From: Jejuia algarum
GTDB taxonomy: Bacteria > Bacteroidota > Bacteroidia > Flavobacteriales > Flavobacteriaceae
Direction: 5' to 3'
Assembly: GCA_947495775.1 (NCBI GenBank)
Contig: CANMAQ010000002.1
Span: forward strand, 1 to 64,000
DNA length: 64,000 nt
Shown in pieces: positions 42,082-52,005 of the stretch; the first letter of the stretch is position 1; each line of letters begins with the position of its first letter. Made by a program: the position numbers and the translations under genes. The notes below the pieces were generated by a model. It was not told where the DNA came from. It did no database searches and saw only the letters and a program-made list of their open reading frames with translations.

Positions 42082-44868
42082 ATGAACACTGAGATTTCAG
42101 ACATTAATCCAAAGGAAAATATCATCATAAAAGGTGCTAAGTTGCACAATTTAAAAAACATCGATGTCGTCATCCCTAGAAACAAGCTTGTTGTTATAAC
42201 AGGGCTTTCGGGATCCGGAAAATCAAGTTTGGCATTCGATACGCTTTATGCTGAAGGTCAAAGACGTTATGTAGAAAGTCTATCCAGTTATGCTAGGCAA
42301 TTCTTAGGCCGTTTAAACAAGCCTAAAGTAGATTATATTAAAGGTATTGCCCCAGCCATAGCTATAGAACAAAAAGTAAACTCGACCAACCCACGCTCTA
42401 CAGTAGGAACCACTACAGAGATATACGACTACTTAAAATTATTATTTGCCAGAATAGGAAAAACCTACTCTCCTATTTCAGGAAAAGAAGTCAAAAAAAA
42501 TACAGTCACTGATGTTATTGAATACATAAAAACATTTCCTGAACGCGAAAAACTACTCCTTCTTGCTCCTATTCATTTAGAAGAAGGACGCGCTATGGAA
42601 GATAAATTAAAGGTGTTACAACAGCAAGGTTATGCAAGAGTACAGCATAACGATAGCGTGTTACGAATAGATGAGTTGCCTTCTATTTCTAAAGAGGATA
42701 CACTAATGCTTGTCGTAGATAGGATTATAACAAAAAACGAAGATGATTTTTTTAACCGTCTAGCCGACGCGGTACAAACCGCATTTTTTGAAGGTAAAGG
42801 AGAATGTCTTATCGTGCAACTAAGCACTAATTCACAACAGCGTTTTAGCAATAAATTTGAATTAGACCAAATGTCTTTTTTAGAACCTAACGTGCATCTA
42901 TTTAGCTTTAATAATCCTTATGGCGCCTGTCCTAAATGTGAAGGTTATGGTGATATTATAGGAATCGACGAAGATTTAGTGATCCCCAACACAGGGCTTT
43001 CTGTTTATGAAAATGCCATTTTCCCATGGCGAGGCGACAGCATGAGTTGGTATAAAGACCAGTTGGTTAACAATTCACATAAATTCGATTTCCCAATTCA
43101 TAAACCTTACTTTGAGTTAACCGCTGCTCAAAAACAACTTGTTTGGGACGGTAATACACATTTTGAAGGCTTAAACAGTTTCTTTGCAGAATTAGAAGCC
43201 AAAGCCTATAAAATTCAAAACCGCGTTATGCTCTCTCGCTACCGCGGAAAAACCAAATGTAAAACATGCCAAGGGAAACGCTTGCGTCCAGAAGCTAATT
43301 ATGTAAAAATCAACAATACAACCCTTACCGATTTGGTAGAGATGCCCATCGAAAAGCTGGTTGCCTTTTTTAGCGCTTTAAAATTAGATGTTCACGATAC
43401 TAAAATTGCAACACGCTTATTATTAGAAATCAATAGTAGACTAGAATTTCTCACCAATGTAGGCTTAAACTACCTAACATTAAACCGAAAATCGAACACC
43501 TTATCTGGAGGCGAAAGTCAACGCATCAACCTAGCAACATCACTTGGCAGTAGTCTTGTAGGTTCCATGTATATTTTAGATGAGCCCAGTATTGGATTGC
43601 ACCCCAAAGACACAGAACGTCTTATAACAGTTTTAAAAGCATTACGCGATTTAGGAAACACAGTTATAGTAGTAGAGCATGATGAGGATATCATGAACGC
43701 CTCAGATACGATTATAGATATTGGTCCAGAAGCAGGTACTTTAGGAGGACATGTAGTTGCTACTGGCCCACTAAATGAGATTTTAAAATCTGAATCATTA
43801 ACAGCGAAGTATCTCAATGAGACTTTAAAAATTGAAATTCCCAAAACGAGAAGAACCTCTAAACATTATATTGATATTAAGGGAGCGCGCGAGAACAACC
43901 TTAAAAATATAGATGTACGGTTCCCTTTAGAGATGCTTACTGTAGTTACCGGTGTTTCTGGAAGTGGAAAAAGTACTCTGGTTAAAAAAATACTGTTTCC
44001 TGCGCTTCAAAAAAAGCTAACAGACTTTAGTGATAAAGCAGGGCAATTTTCTGAATTAGAAGGTAACTTTGGTATTATAAAGCATATAGAATTTGTAGAC
44101 CAAAACCCAATTGGACGCTCATCAAGATCTAATCCAGTGACTTACATAAAGGCCTATGATGATATAAGAGCTCTATTTTCCAGACAAAAACTTAGTAAAA
44201 TACGTAACTACCAAGCCAAACACTTTTCATTTAATGTAGATGGTGGGCGTTGTGAAACCTGTAAAGGTGAAGGCGAAGTTACTATAGAAATGCAGTTTAT
44301 GGCCGATGTGCATTTAGAATGCGACACCTGCAAAGGCAAGCGCTTTAAAAAAGAAGTGTTAGAAGTTATGTTTGGAGGCAAAACCATAGATGACATTTTA
44401 AGTCTTACTATAGATGATGCTATTGCGTTTTTTGAAGCTAACGAACAATTTAAAATTAAAAATAAGCTTCAGCCTCTTCAGGATGTAGGATTAGGCTACG
44501 TTACTCTAGGGCAAAGTTCTTCAACGCTTTCTGGTGGTGAAGCCCAACGTATTAAGTTAGCATCCTTTTTAGGTAAAGGGAATACAAAGGATAAAGCCTT
44601 ATTTATTTTTGATGAGCCAACTACGGGTTTACACTTTCACGACATTCAAAAGTTATTAAAATCATTTACGGCGCTTCTAGAAAAAGGACATTCTATTATA
44701 GTTGTAGAGCATAATATTGAATTGATAAAATGTGCCGACTTTATTATAGATCTAGGCCCTGTTGGTGGAGAAAATGGTGGTAATCTAGTAGCTTGTGGTA
44801 CCCCTGAAGATGTTATAAGTGTTTCTGCGTCTCAAATCGGTCCCTATTTAAAAGAAAAGCTAAACTAA
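42082..44868 (+). CDS. uvrA: Excinuclease ABC subunit A
   Basis: Damage-recognition ATPase of nucleotide excision repair. The 928 residues cover the full family length. Two ABC halves: first Walker A GLSGSGKSSLAFDTLYAEG (about 38-56), signature NTLSGGESQRINLA, Walker B MYILDEPSIGLHP. Second Walker A VSGSGKSTLVKK, signature STLSGGEAQRIKLA, Walker B FIFDEPTTGLHF. The zinc module in the second half is CETCKGEG with CDTCKGKR. It is divergent from the sigma gene. Confidence 0.97.
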   Translation: MNTEISDINPKENIIIKGAKLHNLKNIDVVIPRNKLVVITGLSGSGKSSLAFDTLYAEGQRRYVESLSSYARQFLGRLNKPKVDYIKGIAPAIAIEQKVNSTNPRSTVGTTTEIYDYLKLLFARIGKTYSPISGKEVKKNTVTDVIEYIKTFPEREKLLLLAPIHLEEGRAMEDKLKVLQQQGYARVQHNDSVLRIDELPSISKEDTLMLVVDRIITKNEDDFFNRLADAVQTAFFEGKGECLIVQLSTNSQQRFSNKFELDQMSFLEPNVHLFSFNNPYGACPKCEGYGDIIGIDEDLVIPNTGLSVYENAIFPWRGDSMSWYKDQLVNNSHKFDFPIHKPYFELTAAQKQLVWDGNTHFEGLNSFFAELEAKAYKIQNRVMLSRYRGKTKCKTCQGKRLRPEANYVKINNTTLTDLVEMPIEKLVAFFSALKLDVHDTKIATRLLLEINSRLEFLTNVGLNYLTLNRKSNTLSGGESQRINLATSLGSSLVGSMYILDEPSIGLHPKDTERLITVLKALRDLGNTVIVVEHDEDIMNASDTIIDIGPEAGTLGGHVVATGPLNEILKSESLTAKYLNETLKIEIPKTRRTSKHYIDIKGARENNLKNIDVRFPLEMLTVVTGVSGSGKSTLVKKILFPALQKKLTDFSDKAGQFSELEGNFGIIKHIEFVDQNPIGRSSRSNPVTYIKAYDDIRALFSRQKLSKIRNYQAKHFSFNVDGGRCETCKGEGEVTIEMQFMADVHLECDTCKGKRFKKEVLEVMFGGKTIDDILSLTIDDAIAFFEANEQFKIKNKLQPLQDVGLGYVTLGQSSSTLSGGEAQRIKLASFLGKGNTKDKALFIFDEPTTGLHFHDIQKLLKSFTALLEKGHSIIVVEHNIELIKCADFIIDLGPVGGENGGNLVACGTPEDVISVSASQIGPYLKEKLN

Positions 44869-45041
44869 CCATAAAACACTTGTTTTCAATAAATTAAAAC
44901 ATATCTACTTCTAATTACATAAGAATAACCGCTACAAAACACCTTCTAAAACACTGCTGTTATAAATTGTGGCACGCTGTTTGTAATTCATAAAGCATGA
45001 ACCTGTATACTGAAGTTTATCAGTATCTAAAATTTACTATT

Positions 45042-46106
45042 ATGAAGAAGGTGATATTTTTTATAGCAAGTCTACTACTTGCAACGACATATACGAACGC
45101 GAAGACTGTTTATAGCGGTTACAATAACTCTTTTATATTTGTTGAAAACGGCATTGAATTCTCTGTGTTTAAAGATGGACAATTCGACTTTAACATTTTA
45201 AGAAACAACGCAAACTTAAACGTTGGTATCCATACAAGAAATGTTAATATTAGTTTCAATTCGGGTTACGATTATAATTCTTTTGTACAGTATGATGAGT
45301 ATGGTGCAATCATTCAAATTGAAAACATTCCTATATTTTATGATTACTATGGTCGTATTACCAGGGCTGGAAACGTAGCGATACATTATAACAACTTCGG
45401 ACTTATAAACCGTGTTGGTGGTCTGTACGTACACTATAACAGATATAATAGATTCTCTCATTATACAGGTTATATTAACAGGTATAACAGATCTTATGTG
45501 CATAGACCATGGCACCGTTATTACAGTGTTCCAGCACGTGACTATTGTGTTGTATACAACAGGCCTTACAGACGTTATTACACACCTGTTAGATATGATT
45601 ACCGTAGGCCTTATTACAATAACCGTAGACCTGTTACCGCTATTGCGAGCAGAAGAGGAACTGTTATTCACAGGAATAAAAACTATGCTACAGTTAACAG
45701 AGGTAGAAGCTATAGATCTAATGCTAACAAAACCTATAGCAGACGTGTAGTAACACCACAACGTAGCAAGTCGTACAAAAGTACCACAAGAAGACCTATT
45801 GCAAATTCGAACGTTACAAAAACAAGACGTACAAGCGCACCAGTAGTAAGACGTAGTGCGTCTACAAATAACAATCGCTCTCAAAATAGAGTCTCTAGTC
45901 AGAACACTAGAAAACAGGTCGTATCAAGACGTACAACACAAACCCCTAGAGGAGCGGTTGTGAATAGAACAACGCGTAAAACGACTGTAAAAAGAGCGCC
46001 TAGCACTACACGAACATATAGTAGAAATACTACCAGTAGAGCTACTCAAAACAAAAACTATTCACGAAGTAGAGCCATAGCATCTACTTCTGGAAGACGA
46101 AGATAA
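45042..46106 (+). CDS. Exported Arg/Tyr/Thr-rich repetitive protein
   Basis: A 354-residue protein with a clear signal peptide (KKVIFFIASLLLATTYTNA), so it is exported to the periplasm or beyond. The first half of the mature protein has Tyr- and Asn-rich repeats around YYGRI and HYNNFG, followed by RPYYNNRRP-type stretches. The last 150 residues are very basic and low in complexity (Arg, Ser, Thr, Asn). I choose the ATG at 45042 because the 15 residues before it do not fit a signal. No family is known to me. The basic tail may bind nucleic acid or acidic polysaccharide outside the cell. Confidence 0.75.
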   Translation: MKKVIFFIASLLLATTYTNAKTVYSGYNNSFIFVENGIEFSVFKDGQFDFNILRNNANLNVGIHTRNVNISFNSGYDYNSFVQYDEYGAIIQIENIPIFYDYYGRITRAGNVAIHYNNFGLINRVGGLYVHYNRYNRFSHYTGYINRYNRSYVHRPWHRYYSVPARDYCVVYNRPYRRYYTPVRYDYRRPYYNNRRPVTAIASRRGTVIHRNKNYATVNRGRSYRSNANKTYSRRVVTPQRSKSYKSTTRRPIANSNVTKTRRTSAPVVRRSASTNNNRSQNRVSSQNTRKQVVSRRTTQTPRGAVVNRTTRKTTVKRAPSTTRTYSRNTTSRATQNKNYSRSRAIASTSGRRR

Positions 46107-46410
46107 TAATTTGGTTAGTTAGTTGTAAACCCCCGCAATCTGCTTATTCTCAAAGCAACATTGTGGGGGTTTCTTGTTGTTTTAAATAACTCCAATTAAA
46201 GACTGTTTATCTCAAATCATGTGTTAGAAATACGATGACGTTTCACAAATATTACACCTTTTAACCTAATCTTAGTAGCCAGCCTTATAATAACATCTAA
46301 AAAATATAAGCATTCCTTCTGTTTAGATGCATTGTCATGGCGCAGCACTATATAACCCCTTAAAACAATGTCTAATTATAGAGATATACCTCCCTCCTTA
46401 CCTTAACCTG
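46107..46410. other. Intergenic region with terminator
   Basis: A terminator at 46129-46170, then about 240 bases of AT-rich sequence with no gene on either strand, up to the end of the convergent flippase gene. Confidence 0.7.
46129..46170 (+). terminator. Terminator of the exported protein gene
   Basis: ACCCCCGCAAT pairs with ATTGTGGGGGT, with a further TGCTT/AAGCA pairing in the loop; TTTC follows. Confidence 0.8.
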
Positions 46411-47874
46411 CTATTGCTTTTTAACCAGGTACTTTTTAAAAACACCATTTATATCTTCAGATAACTTAAACCTGTAAACAGCAAATAGAAATACACCAGT
46501 AATAACAAGAGACTTTAACCCAATATTAATAATGGGATAGAATTTAAAATCCCAAAAATAAGTTCCTAAGGCCATAATAACTAAAAGGATACCTACCCTT
46601 AGGGTGTTATGCGTAAAAGGTATTATTTTAAAGGCTTTATAAACAAAAAACAGCTTTGTACTGTTATAGAGAAATACAGCAATAAAAGTCGCTAGTGCTG
46701 CCCCGTTTATTCCGTAAATAGGAATTAACCATACATTTAGAGCCACCATTAAAAATGCTAAAAGTACCCCTAAAATCAATACAACTCTGTAATAATCGCT
46801 GTTGAATAATATCGCATTGTTACTCCCTAATAAAGAATCGTATAACTTAGACACACTAATTAACAACATTACGTAGAGTCCCATACTGTAATCTGTAGCA
46901 AGAAAACGATACAGCTCATTAATATTAGATACAATTAACAAGAACACCAACCCCCCTACAATAAATAAATTTAAAGAACTGCGTTTATACAAGTCTGCTA
47001 GCTCTATCATATTATCCTCATTTAAGTATTTAGCAGTAATTGGCATTAGTATTTGATGCATAGCACGTTGTGGCACGGCGATTACGGTCGCTATAAAAAT
47101 AGCAACATTATAGTAGGCGATATTTTTTATAGGAATATATTTTCCTAACATCATTTTATCTACATCTAAAAGCATTGTTGCTATAGATCCTGCTATAATA
47201 ATTAGAGATGAATATTTTAAAATTGCTCCAATATTAGAAGGCGTTTTAAAAGTGAGGATTGGTAATTTTAAATAAAAAGCACACCCCATCATGACTAATG
47301 TACGCACAACATACACAAGCACTAAGCCTATCATAAAATGTATCAAGTCAATGCATCCCAGATAGAGTAACACCAATAATAACATGGTGCCTACTCTATG
47401 AAACACTTCTTTCATGAAATTACCAAAAACAGTTTGCATTTGAACTTTTACCCAGGCATAAAACACTTCAAAATACGCCAAGGCTATCGCTGTTATAATG
47501 ATATGCCATATGTAATGGTATATCATCTCATTTTCTGTAGATAAAAACGAAGCAATACTATTGTAACTCAGATACGTTAAACCGCATACAGGAATAATGA
47601 GCACTAGGGGCAAGAATAGCATTAGTGTTAAAAAACTATGCAACCCCTGTCTTGTTTTAAATGAAGAGTAAAATTTTACAATGGTATTATGTACTCCAAA
47701 AGCCATTAAAGGCATCATTACGTAAGCCGAAGATAAAATAAAACCAACCATGCCATAATAGGCATCACTCATAAAATTAGTGTACAAAAACAGCGTGTTT
47801 ACAGCCCCTATAAAGAATCCAGCATAGGTTGAAATGATATTCTTTAAGGATTGTGAGGCAACGATTCCCATCAT
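46411..47874 (-). CDS. Polysaccharide flippase (MATE/Wzx-like)
   Basis: A 487-residue membrane protein with about 12-14 predicted helices, of the oligosaccharide flippase superfamily. It should move a lipid-linked glycan across the inner membrane. Landmarks: IVASQSLKNIISTYAGFFIG at the start and SKLYDSLLGSNNAILFNSDY in the second half. Its start overlaps the stop of the glycosyltransferase gene by four bases; the two are with YfhO in one minus-strand operon. Confidence 0.9.
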   Translation of the reverse strand: MMGIVASQSLKNIISTYAGFFIGAVNTLFLYTNFMSDAYYGMVGFILSSAYVMMPLMAFGVHNTIVKFYSSFKTRQGLHSFLTLMLFLPLVLIIPVCGLTYLSYNSIASFLSTENEMIYHYIWHIIITAIALAYFEVFYAWVKVQMQTVFGNFMKEVFHRVGTMLLLVLLYLGCIDLIHFMIGLVLVYVVRTLVMMGCAFYLKLPILTFKTPSNIGAILKYSSLIIIAGSIATMLLDVDKMMLGKYIPIKNIAYYNVAIFIATVIAVPQRAMHQILMPITAKYLNEDNMIELADLYKRSSLNLFIVGGLVFLLIVSNINELYRFLATDYSMGLYVMLLISVSKLYDSLLGSNNAILFNSDYYRVVLILGVLLAFLMVALNVWLIPIYGINGAALATFIAVFLYNSTKLFFVYKAFKIIPFTHNTLRVGILLVIMALGTYFWDFKFYPIINIGLKSLVITGVFLFAVYRFKLSEDINGVFKKYLVKKQ

Positions 47875-49169
47875 ACAAGTTGCGATAAAGTCTTAGTAAG
47901 CTGTTTTCTATGGTATTTTTGCAAATCTAATGGCTGTACATTTAATTCTCCCTTAGCATATGCGGTATAATGTTCAAAAATAATCTTTTTTAAAGCGTGT
48001 TTATCCAAATAACTAAAATAATTTCCGGTCTGGGTTGCTTTAAGTATTTGTGCGACATCCGACCCTTCAGGGCCTAACGCTACAATGGGACGGCCAGACA
48101 CCATGTATTCAAAAAGTTTCCCTGGGATAATACAACGCGTATCTTTAGAATCAATTTCTATTAAAAGTAGTAATTGTGACTTTTTTTGAAAATTAATAGC
48201 TTCTTTATGAGACACATACCCCACTTTATTTAAATAAGGTGTTAAGTTGTGTTTTTCCAAAGACACCAACACATCTTCACTAACAAACCCCACTAAATTC
48301 AGTTGAAAGTCATCTTTAAACCCGCTATGTTCTAAAGTTAAATCAGATAATGCTTCCCATAGCAACTCTGGGTTTCTTTTAGATAATAATGATCCAATAT
48401 GTGCTATTGTGAATGCCTTGTCTAGAGTAAATGGCGCAACAGTCTCATCATCAAAACCATTTGTAATAACATGTATGGGTTTAGTTGTAATGCTTTCAAA
48501 CTCAAATTTAGTAACTGCAGAAGTTACAATAACAGTGTCAGCCGTACATAGCACTTCTTTTTCATAGGCTTTATGTTTTTTTTGGGACGCTGCTGTTAAC
48601 TTCAATTGTTTATGATAACCAATGGTTGTCCACGGATCTCTAAAATCTGCCAGCCATTTTATAGTAATCTTTTGCTTTAAATTAAGTCCTATAAGATGCA
48701 AGCTATGAGGAGGTCCTGTTGTTATTACTGTCTTTATCTTGTGTTTTGGAATGTACTCTAAAAGAAATTTTGTTACAGGTTTTACCCAACCCATACGTGC
48801 ATCGGGAATAAAAAAATTCCCTCTAACAAATAGCATTAATTGTTCGACAAAAGACTGTTTTTGTGCCGTACTAATAACCCCTTTACTAATGGTAGCCGTC
48901 TTTTTTTTAGAAAATAGTTTAGCTATTTTATAAGGTTCTTTAATAGGAATTTTTAATACAGTAACGCCTTTAGGAACTTCTGCTGTTAGTGATAGATCTG
49001 TTAAAGGGTACGTTGCGTTATCTGGCACTACAACTATAGGCTCTATACCAAATTGCGGTAAATATTTTATAAATTTAAGCCATCGTTGCACACCTGGCCC
49101 TCCTGCTGGAGGCCAATAATAGGCGACTATAAGTACTTTTTTAGGCACGTTTTGTTTTCTTAAACTCAT
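47871..49169 (-). CDS. Glycosyltransferase, family 4 type
   Basis: A 432-residue GT-B enzyme. The N-terminal AYYWPPAGGPGVQRWLKFIKY is typical of a flavobacterial sub-branch. The donor domain has ITNGFDDE, IAHIGSLLSKRNPELL, and FEYMVSGRPIVALGPEGSD. It overlaps the YfhO gene by 29 bases if the ATG at 49169 is used; a GTG start a few codons on would shorten the overlap. It is the middle gene of a set YfhO, glycosyltransferase, flippase. Confidence 0.9.
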   Translation of the reverse strand: MSLRKQNVPKKVLIVAYYWPPAGGPGVQRWLKFIKYLPQFGIEPIVVVPDNATYPLTDLSLTAEVPKGVTVLKIPIKEPYKIAKLFSKKKTATISKGVISTAQKQSFVEQLMLFVRGNFFIPDARMGWVKPVTKFLLEYIPKHKIKTVITTGPPHSLHLIGLNLKQKITIKWLADFRDPWTTIGYHKQLKLTAASQKKHKAYEKEVLCTADTVIVTSAVTKFEFESITTKPIHVITNGFDDETVAPFTLDKAFTIAHIGSLLSKRNPELLWEALSDLTLEHSGFKDDFQLNLVGFVSEDVLVSLEKHNLTPYLNKVGYVSHKEAINFQKKSQLLLLIEIDSKDTRCIIPGKLFEYMVSGRPIVALGPEGSDVAQILKATQTGNYFSYLDKHALKKIIFEHYTAYAKGELNVQPLDLQKYHRKQLTKTLSQLV

Positions 49170-51558
49170 AAAACAACCCTCCTAGCAACAGAACAGCTAG
49201 CACCACAGTACTTCCTAAAGCAATAGTACTTCCTGTTTTAACCACTTGGGGCTCAAATTTAAACTCTATGGTGTGTTTGCCTGCCGTAAGCGCCATACCT
49301 CGTAATAGATAGTTAACACGTCTAAATGGGGTTGCTACGCCGTCAACATAAGCCGTCCAGCCATGCGGATAATACACCTCTGAGAAAACGGCAAACCCAG
49401 AGTTTACATTTTCAGCCTCGTATTTTATATAATTAGGGGTGTATACTACAGCTTTAATACGTGCTAAACTATCTGTTTTAAACCGTTTTGTAATCTTGTC
49501 TTCAATATCATGCTTAATAGCGATACGCTTTGTGTCTAAACTGTCAAGACGCTTAATTTCGTCGTTAGCAGAAGCTACAGATTCTAAAGTGTTTACAAAC
49601 CAAGCATTACCATTAGCTGCATCATTTGTATAAGGAAACAGGCTCCCTTTATCATCTTTTGCTATAATATATTTTGCATTTAGCATGTTAAGGACATTAG
49701 GATTATTTTTAGACACATACCAATCGAAAATCTCGCGATAACGTTTTAATTCTGCAGCGTTATAACCATTTAGCGAATTGTGGAAATAAGAAGGTTTTGA
49801 AGGGCCAGACACTAAATCGAATACTCTAAAATGTGTTGTGTCTTTTAAAATAAATTGATCTACAGCATTTGCTGTAAAAGGTCTATTCATTTTACGTGCT
49901 GCGACAAAATCACTTTCGTTAACATAGCGTCTATTTACACCTATTAAATCGAATAACACCAAAACTGTAAAGGCAATAATTACAGCACCAGCCTTAAGCT
50001 TTTGTTTTAAGTAAGCATAGATAAGCCCAGCCGACAACAGCACTAAGCAAAGTGTTCGAATGGTATCTGATGTGAAAACAGATTTTCGATCTGCCTTTAT
50101 TGCTCTAATAAAATCATTTCCTAAAGCTTGGGCATAATGCCCATCATTAACGCCTACGAAATCAAACAAGCTACTCCCTAACATTAAAAACACCACTGCT
50201 AAACCAGCAGTAATTCCCGTAGTATATTTTAACGCCCTTAATTTTGTATTGGTCGTATAGTTTTCATTAAATAATTTCACCAATCCAAAAACACCAAGCA
50301 CAGGGATACACAACTCCAGCAGCACTTGAATAGAAGTAACAGCTCGAAACTTGTTATATAAAGGCACGTAGTCAATAAAAAAATTAGTCAAAAAACTAAG
50401 ATTCTTACCATATGACAATAATAAGGGCATCACAATACCGCCTATAAGCCACCATTTTAAACGTCCTCTTACCAAAAACAAAGCAAAAACAAATAAAAAC
50501 AACACTACTGCTCCTACATAAGCTGGTGCCTCAACAATAGGTTGCTGCCCCCAATACAAGGGCGCATGCTCTGCTTTATCTAGGGCTTGTGTATGAGAGG
50601 CTCCTAATTTACGCACAGCCTCATAAACCTTAGAGTCTTTACCCAGTTTTTCGGCATTTCCACCTCCCATGAAACGCGGAATAAATAAATTAAAGGTCTC
50701 CGCAAATCCATAGCTAAACTGTGTGATGTAATCCTTATCTAATCCCGATGTTACTGGTTTTGGAGAGCCATCTGGGTGTATTGTAAGTTCACTTTTACCT
50801 CTCGTACTATACTTAACATATTCTTTAGTTGCCAGAACATTTGTAGCATTAAGTCCAATAGCTAAAACTACAGCACCTACAAGAATACCTATGGATTTAA
50901 AAAAATGCGGTAATAGTTGCTTACGGTAAGCATCGATTAAATATACCACGCCTAATACCACTACAAGTAATAGTAAATAATAGGTCATTTGAAAATGATT
51001 GGCAACCAATTCTAAACCCATGGCTACTGCTGTAACTAAAAAACCAAGACTGTAACGTTTTTGAAAAACAAGTAAAATACCACTCAATACTAAGGGCATA
51101 TAAGCAATAGCATGTGCTTTACTATTATGGCCTACACCTAAAATAATGATTAAATATGTTGAAAATCCAAATGCCAAAGCTCCTAAACCAGCCAATTTAA
51201 AATCAACGCGTAAGACTAATAGTAAAATATAAAAGCTTAACAAATACAAAAACAAATAGTCGGCTGGTCTTGGTAAAAACCGCAGCATATGATCTAACTT
51301 TTTGATATAATTGTGCGGGTATCTAGCGCCTAATTGATAGGTTGGCATACCTCCAAAAGCACTGTTAGTCCAATACGTTTCCGTTCCTGTCTTCGCTTTA
51401 AAATCCTTTTGCTGCTTAGACATACCAATATACTGTACAATATCGCTTTGGTATATTTGTTTGCCTTGTAGAACAGGGTTAAAATTAATTAGAGATACCA
51501 ATACAAATCCTACTATAACGAGAAGATGTATGAGTGCTTTTTTAAATAATTGTTGCAT
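49141..51558 (-). CDS. YfhO-family membrane protein
   Basis: An 805-residue polytopic membrane protein of the YfhO family, which is related to GT-C glycosyltransferases and is linked to glycosylation of lipoteichoic acid in Gram-positives. About a dozen helices (starting HLLVIVGFVLVSLIN), and a C-terminal periplasmic domain with FSEVYYPHGWTAYVDG and HTIEFKFEPQ, followed by a last membrane helix. In Bacteroidota the role is not settled, but the company of a flippase and glycosyltransferase supports a glycan function. Confidence 0.92.
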   Translation of the reverse strand: MQQLFKKALIHLLVIVGFVLVSLINFNPVLQGKQIYQSDIVQYIGMSKQQKDFKAKTGTETYWTNSAFGGMPTYQLGARYPHNYIKKLDHMLRFLPRPADYLFLYLLSFYILLLVLRVDFKLAGLGALAFGFSTYLIIILGVGHNSKAHAIAYMPLVLSGILLVFQKRYSLGFLVTAVAMGLELVANHFQMTYYLLLLVVVLGVVYLIDAYRKQLLPHFFKSIGILVGAVVLAIGLNATNVLATKEYVKYSTRGKSELTIHPDGSPKPVTSGLDKDYITQFSYGFAETFNLFIPRFMGGGNAEKLGKDSKVYEAVRKLGASHTQALDKAEHAPLYWGQQPIVEAPAYVGAVVLFLFVFALFLVRGRLKWWLIGGIVMPLLLSYGKNLSFLTNFFIDYVPLYNKFRAVTSIQVLLELCIPVLGVFGLVKLFNENYTTNTKLRALKYTTGITAGLAVVFLMLGSSLFDFVGVNDGHYAQALGNDFIRAIKADRKSVFTSDTIRTLCLVLLSAGLIYAYLKQKLKAGAVIIAFTVLVLFDLIGVNRRYVNESDFVAARKMNRPFTANAVDQFILKDTTHFRVFDLVSGPSKPSYFHNSLNGYNAAELKRYREIFDWYVSKNNPNVLNMLNAKYIIAKDDKGSLFPYTNDAANGNAWFVNTLESVASANDEIKRLDSLDTKRIAIKHDIEDKITKRFKTDSLARIKAVVYTPNYIKYEAENVNSGFAVFSEVYYPHGWTAYVDGVATPFRRVNYLLRGMALTAGKHTIEFKFEPQVVKTGSTIALGSTVVLAVLLLGGLFYEFKKTKRA

Positions 51559-51588
51559 GAAAAAAAATTAAAACGCTAAGGGATGAAA

Positions 51589-51861
51589 TTAGTCAATTTC
51601 TTCGAAATCCACGTAATCACCCACGTTATTATTTGATTGTTTACGTTTAGGGACTTTATCTATAGAAACTTCCCCTTCTTGTTTTGAAGGCCGCTGCTGC
51701 TGTCTATTAAAGTGTTGCCCAAATTTTTGTTCTGCTTTTTTAGCGACAAACTTTAGTAATAACGGCGCAAATAAGCGCGATAGGATTTTCAACCCAAAAT
51801 AAACCAATAAAATGATAAGTACCATTTTAACTAAACCCAAAACTGAGGCTTGTTGTAGCAT
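51589..51861 (-). CDS. DUF4834 family protein
   Basis: A 90-residue protein with one membrane helix (VLGLVKMVLIILLVYFGLKI) and a charged tail ending GDYVDFEEID, a hallmark of the Bacteroidota-specific DUF4834 family. I use the ATG at 51861; the longer frame adds 12 residues without support. It is upstream of yfhO on the same strand, 30 bases away. Function unknown. Confidence 0.85.
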   Translation of the reverse strand: MLQQASVLGLVKMVLIILLVYFGLKILSRLFAPLLLKFVAKKAEQKFGQHFNRQQQRPSKQEGEVSIDKVPKRKQSNNNVGDYVDFEEID

Positions 51862-51938
51862 AACTTTAAATTTGGGTAAAAATACAATTCTAAACATTTA
51901 AAAAACGTTCAAAAAACATAAAAAAACGATAAAATATC

Positions 51939-51946
51939 TATATTTG
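51939..51946 (+). promoter_or_regulatory. Probable -7 element
   Basis: TATATTTG matches TAnnTTTG, 59 bases before the ATG at 52006. Confidence 0.5.
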
Positions 51947-52005
51947 AATGCAATGAACTCATGTAATTAGAGAAAATTAAATCTATAGTGTCCTAAATCA
52001 TTCTT

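Noticed and set aside
44997..45041. Longer start of the exported basic protein
   Set aside because: The signal peptide begins at ATG 45042; the added residues would bury it.
45216..45884. 222-codon frame on the minus strand inside the exported protein gene
   Set aside because: It mirrors the repetitive Arg/Tyr codons of the real gene and looks like no protein family.
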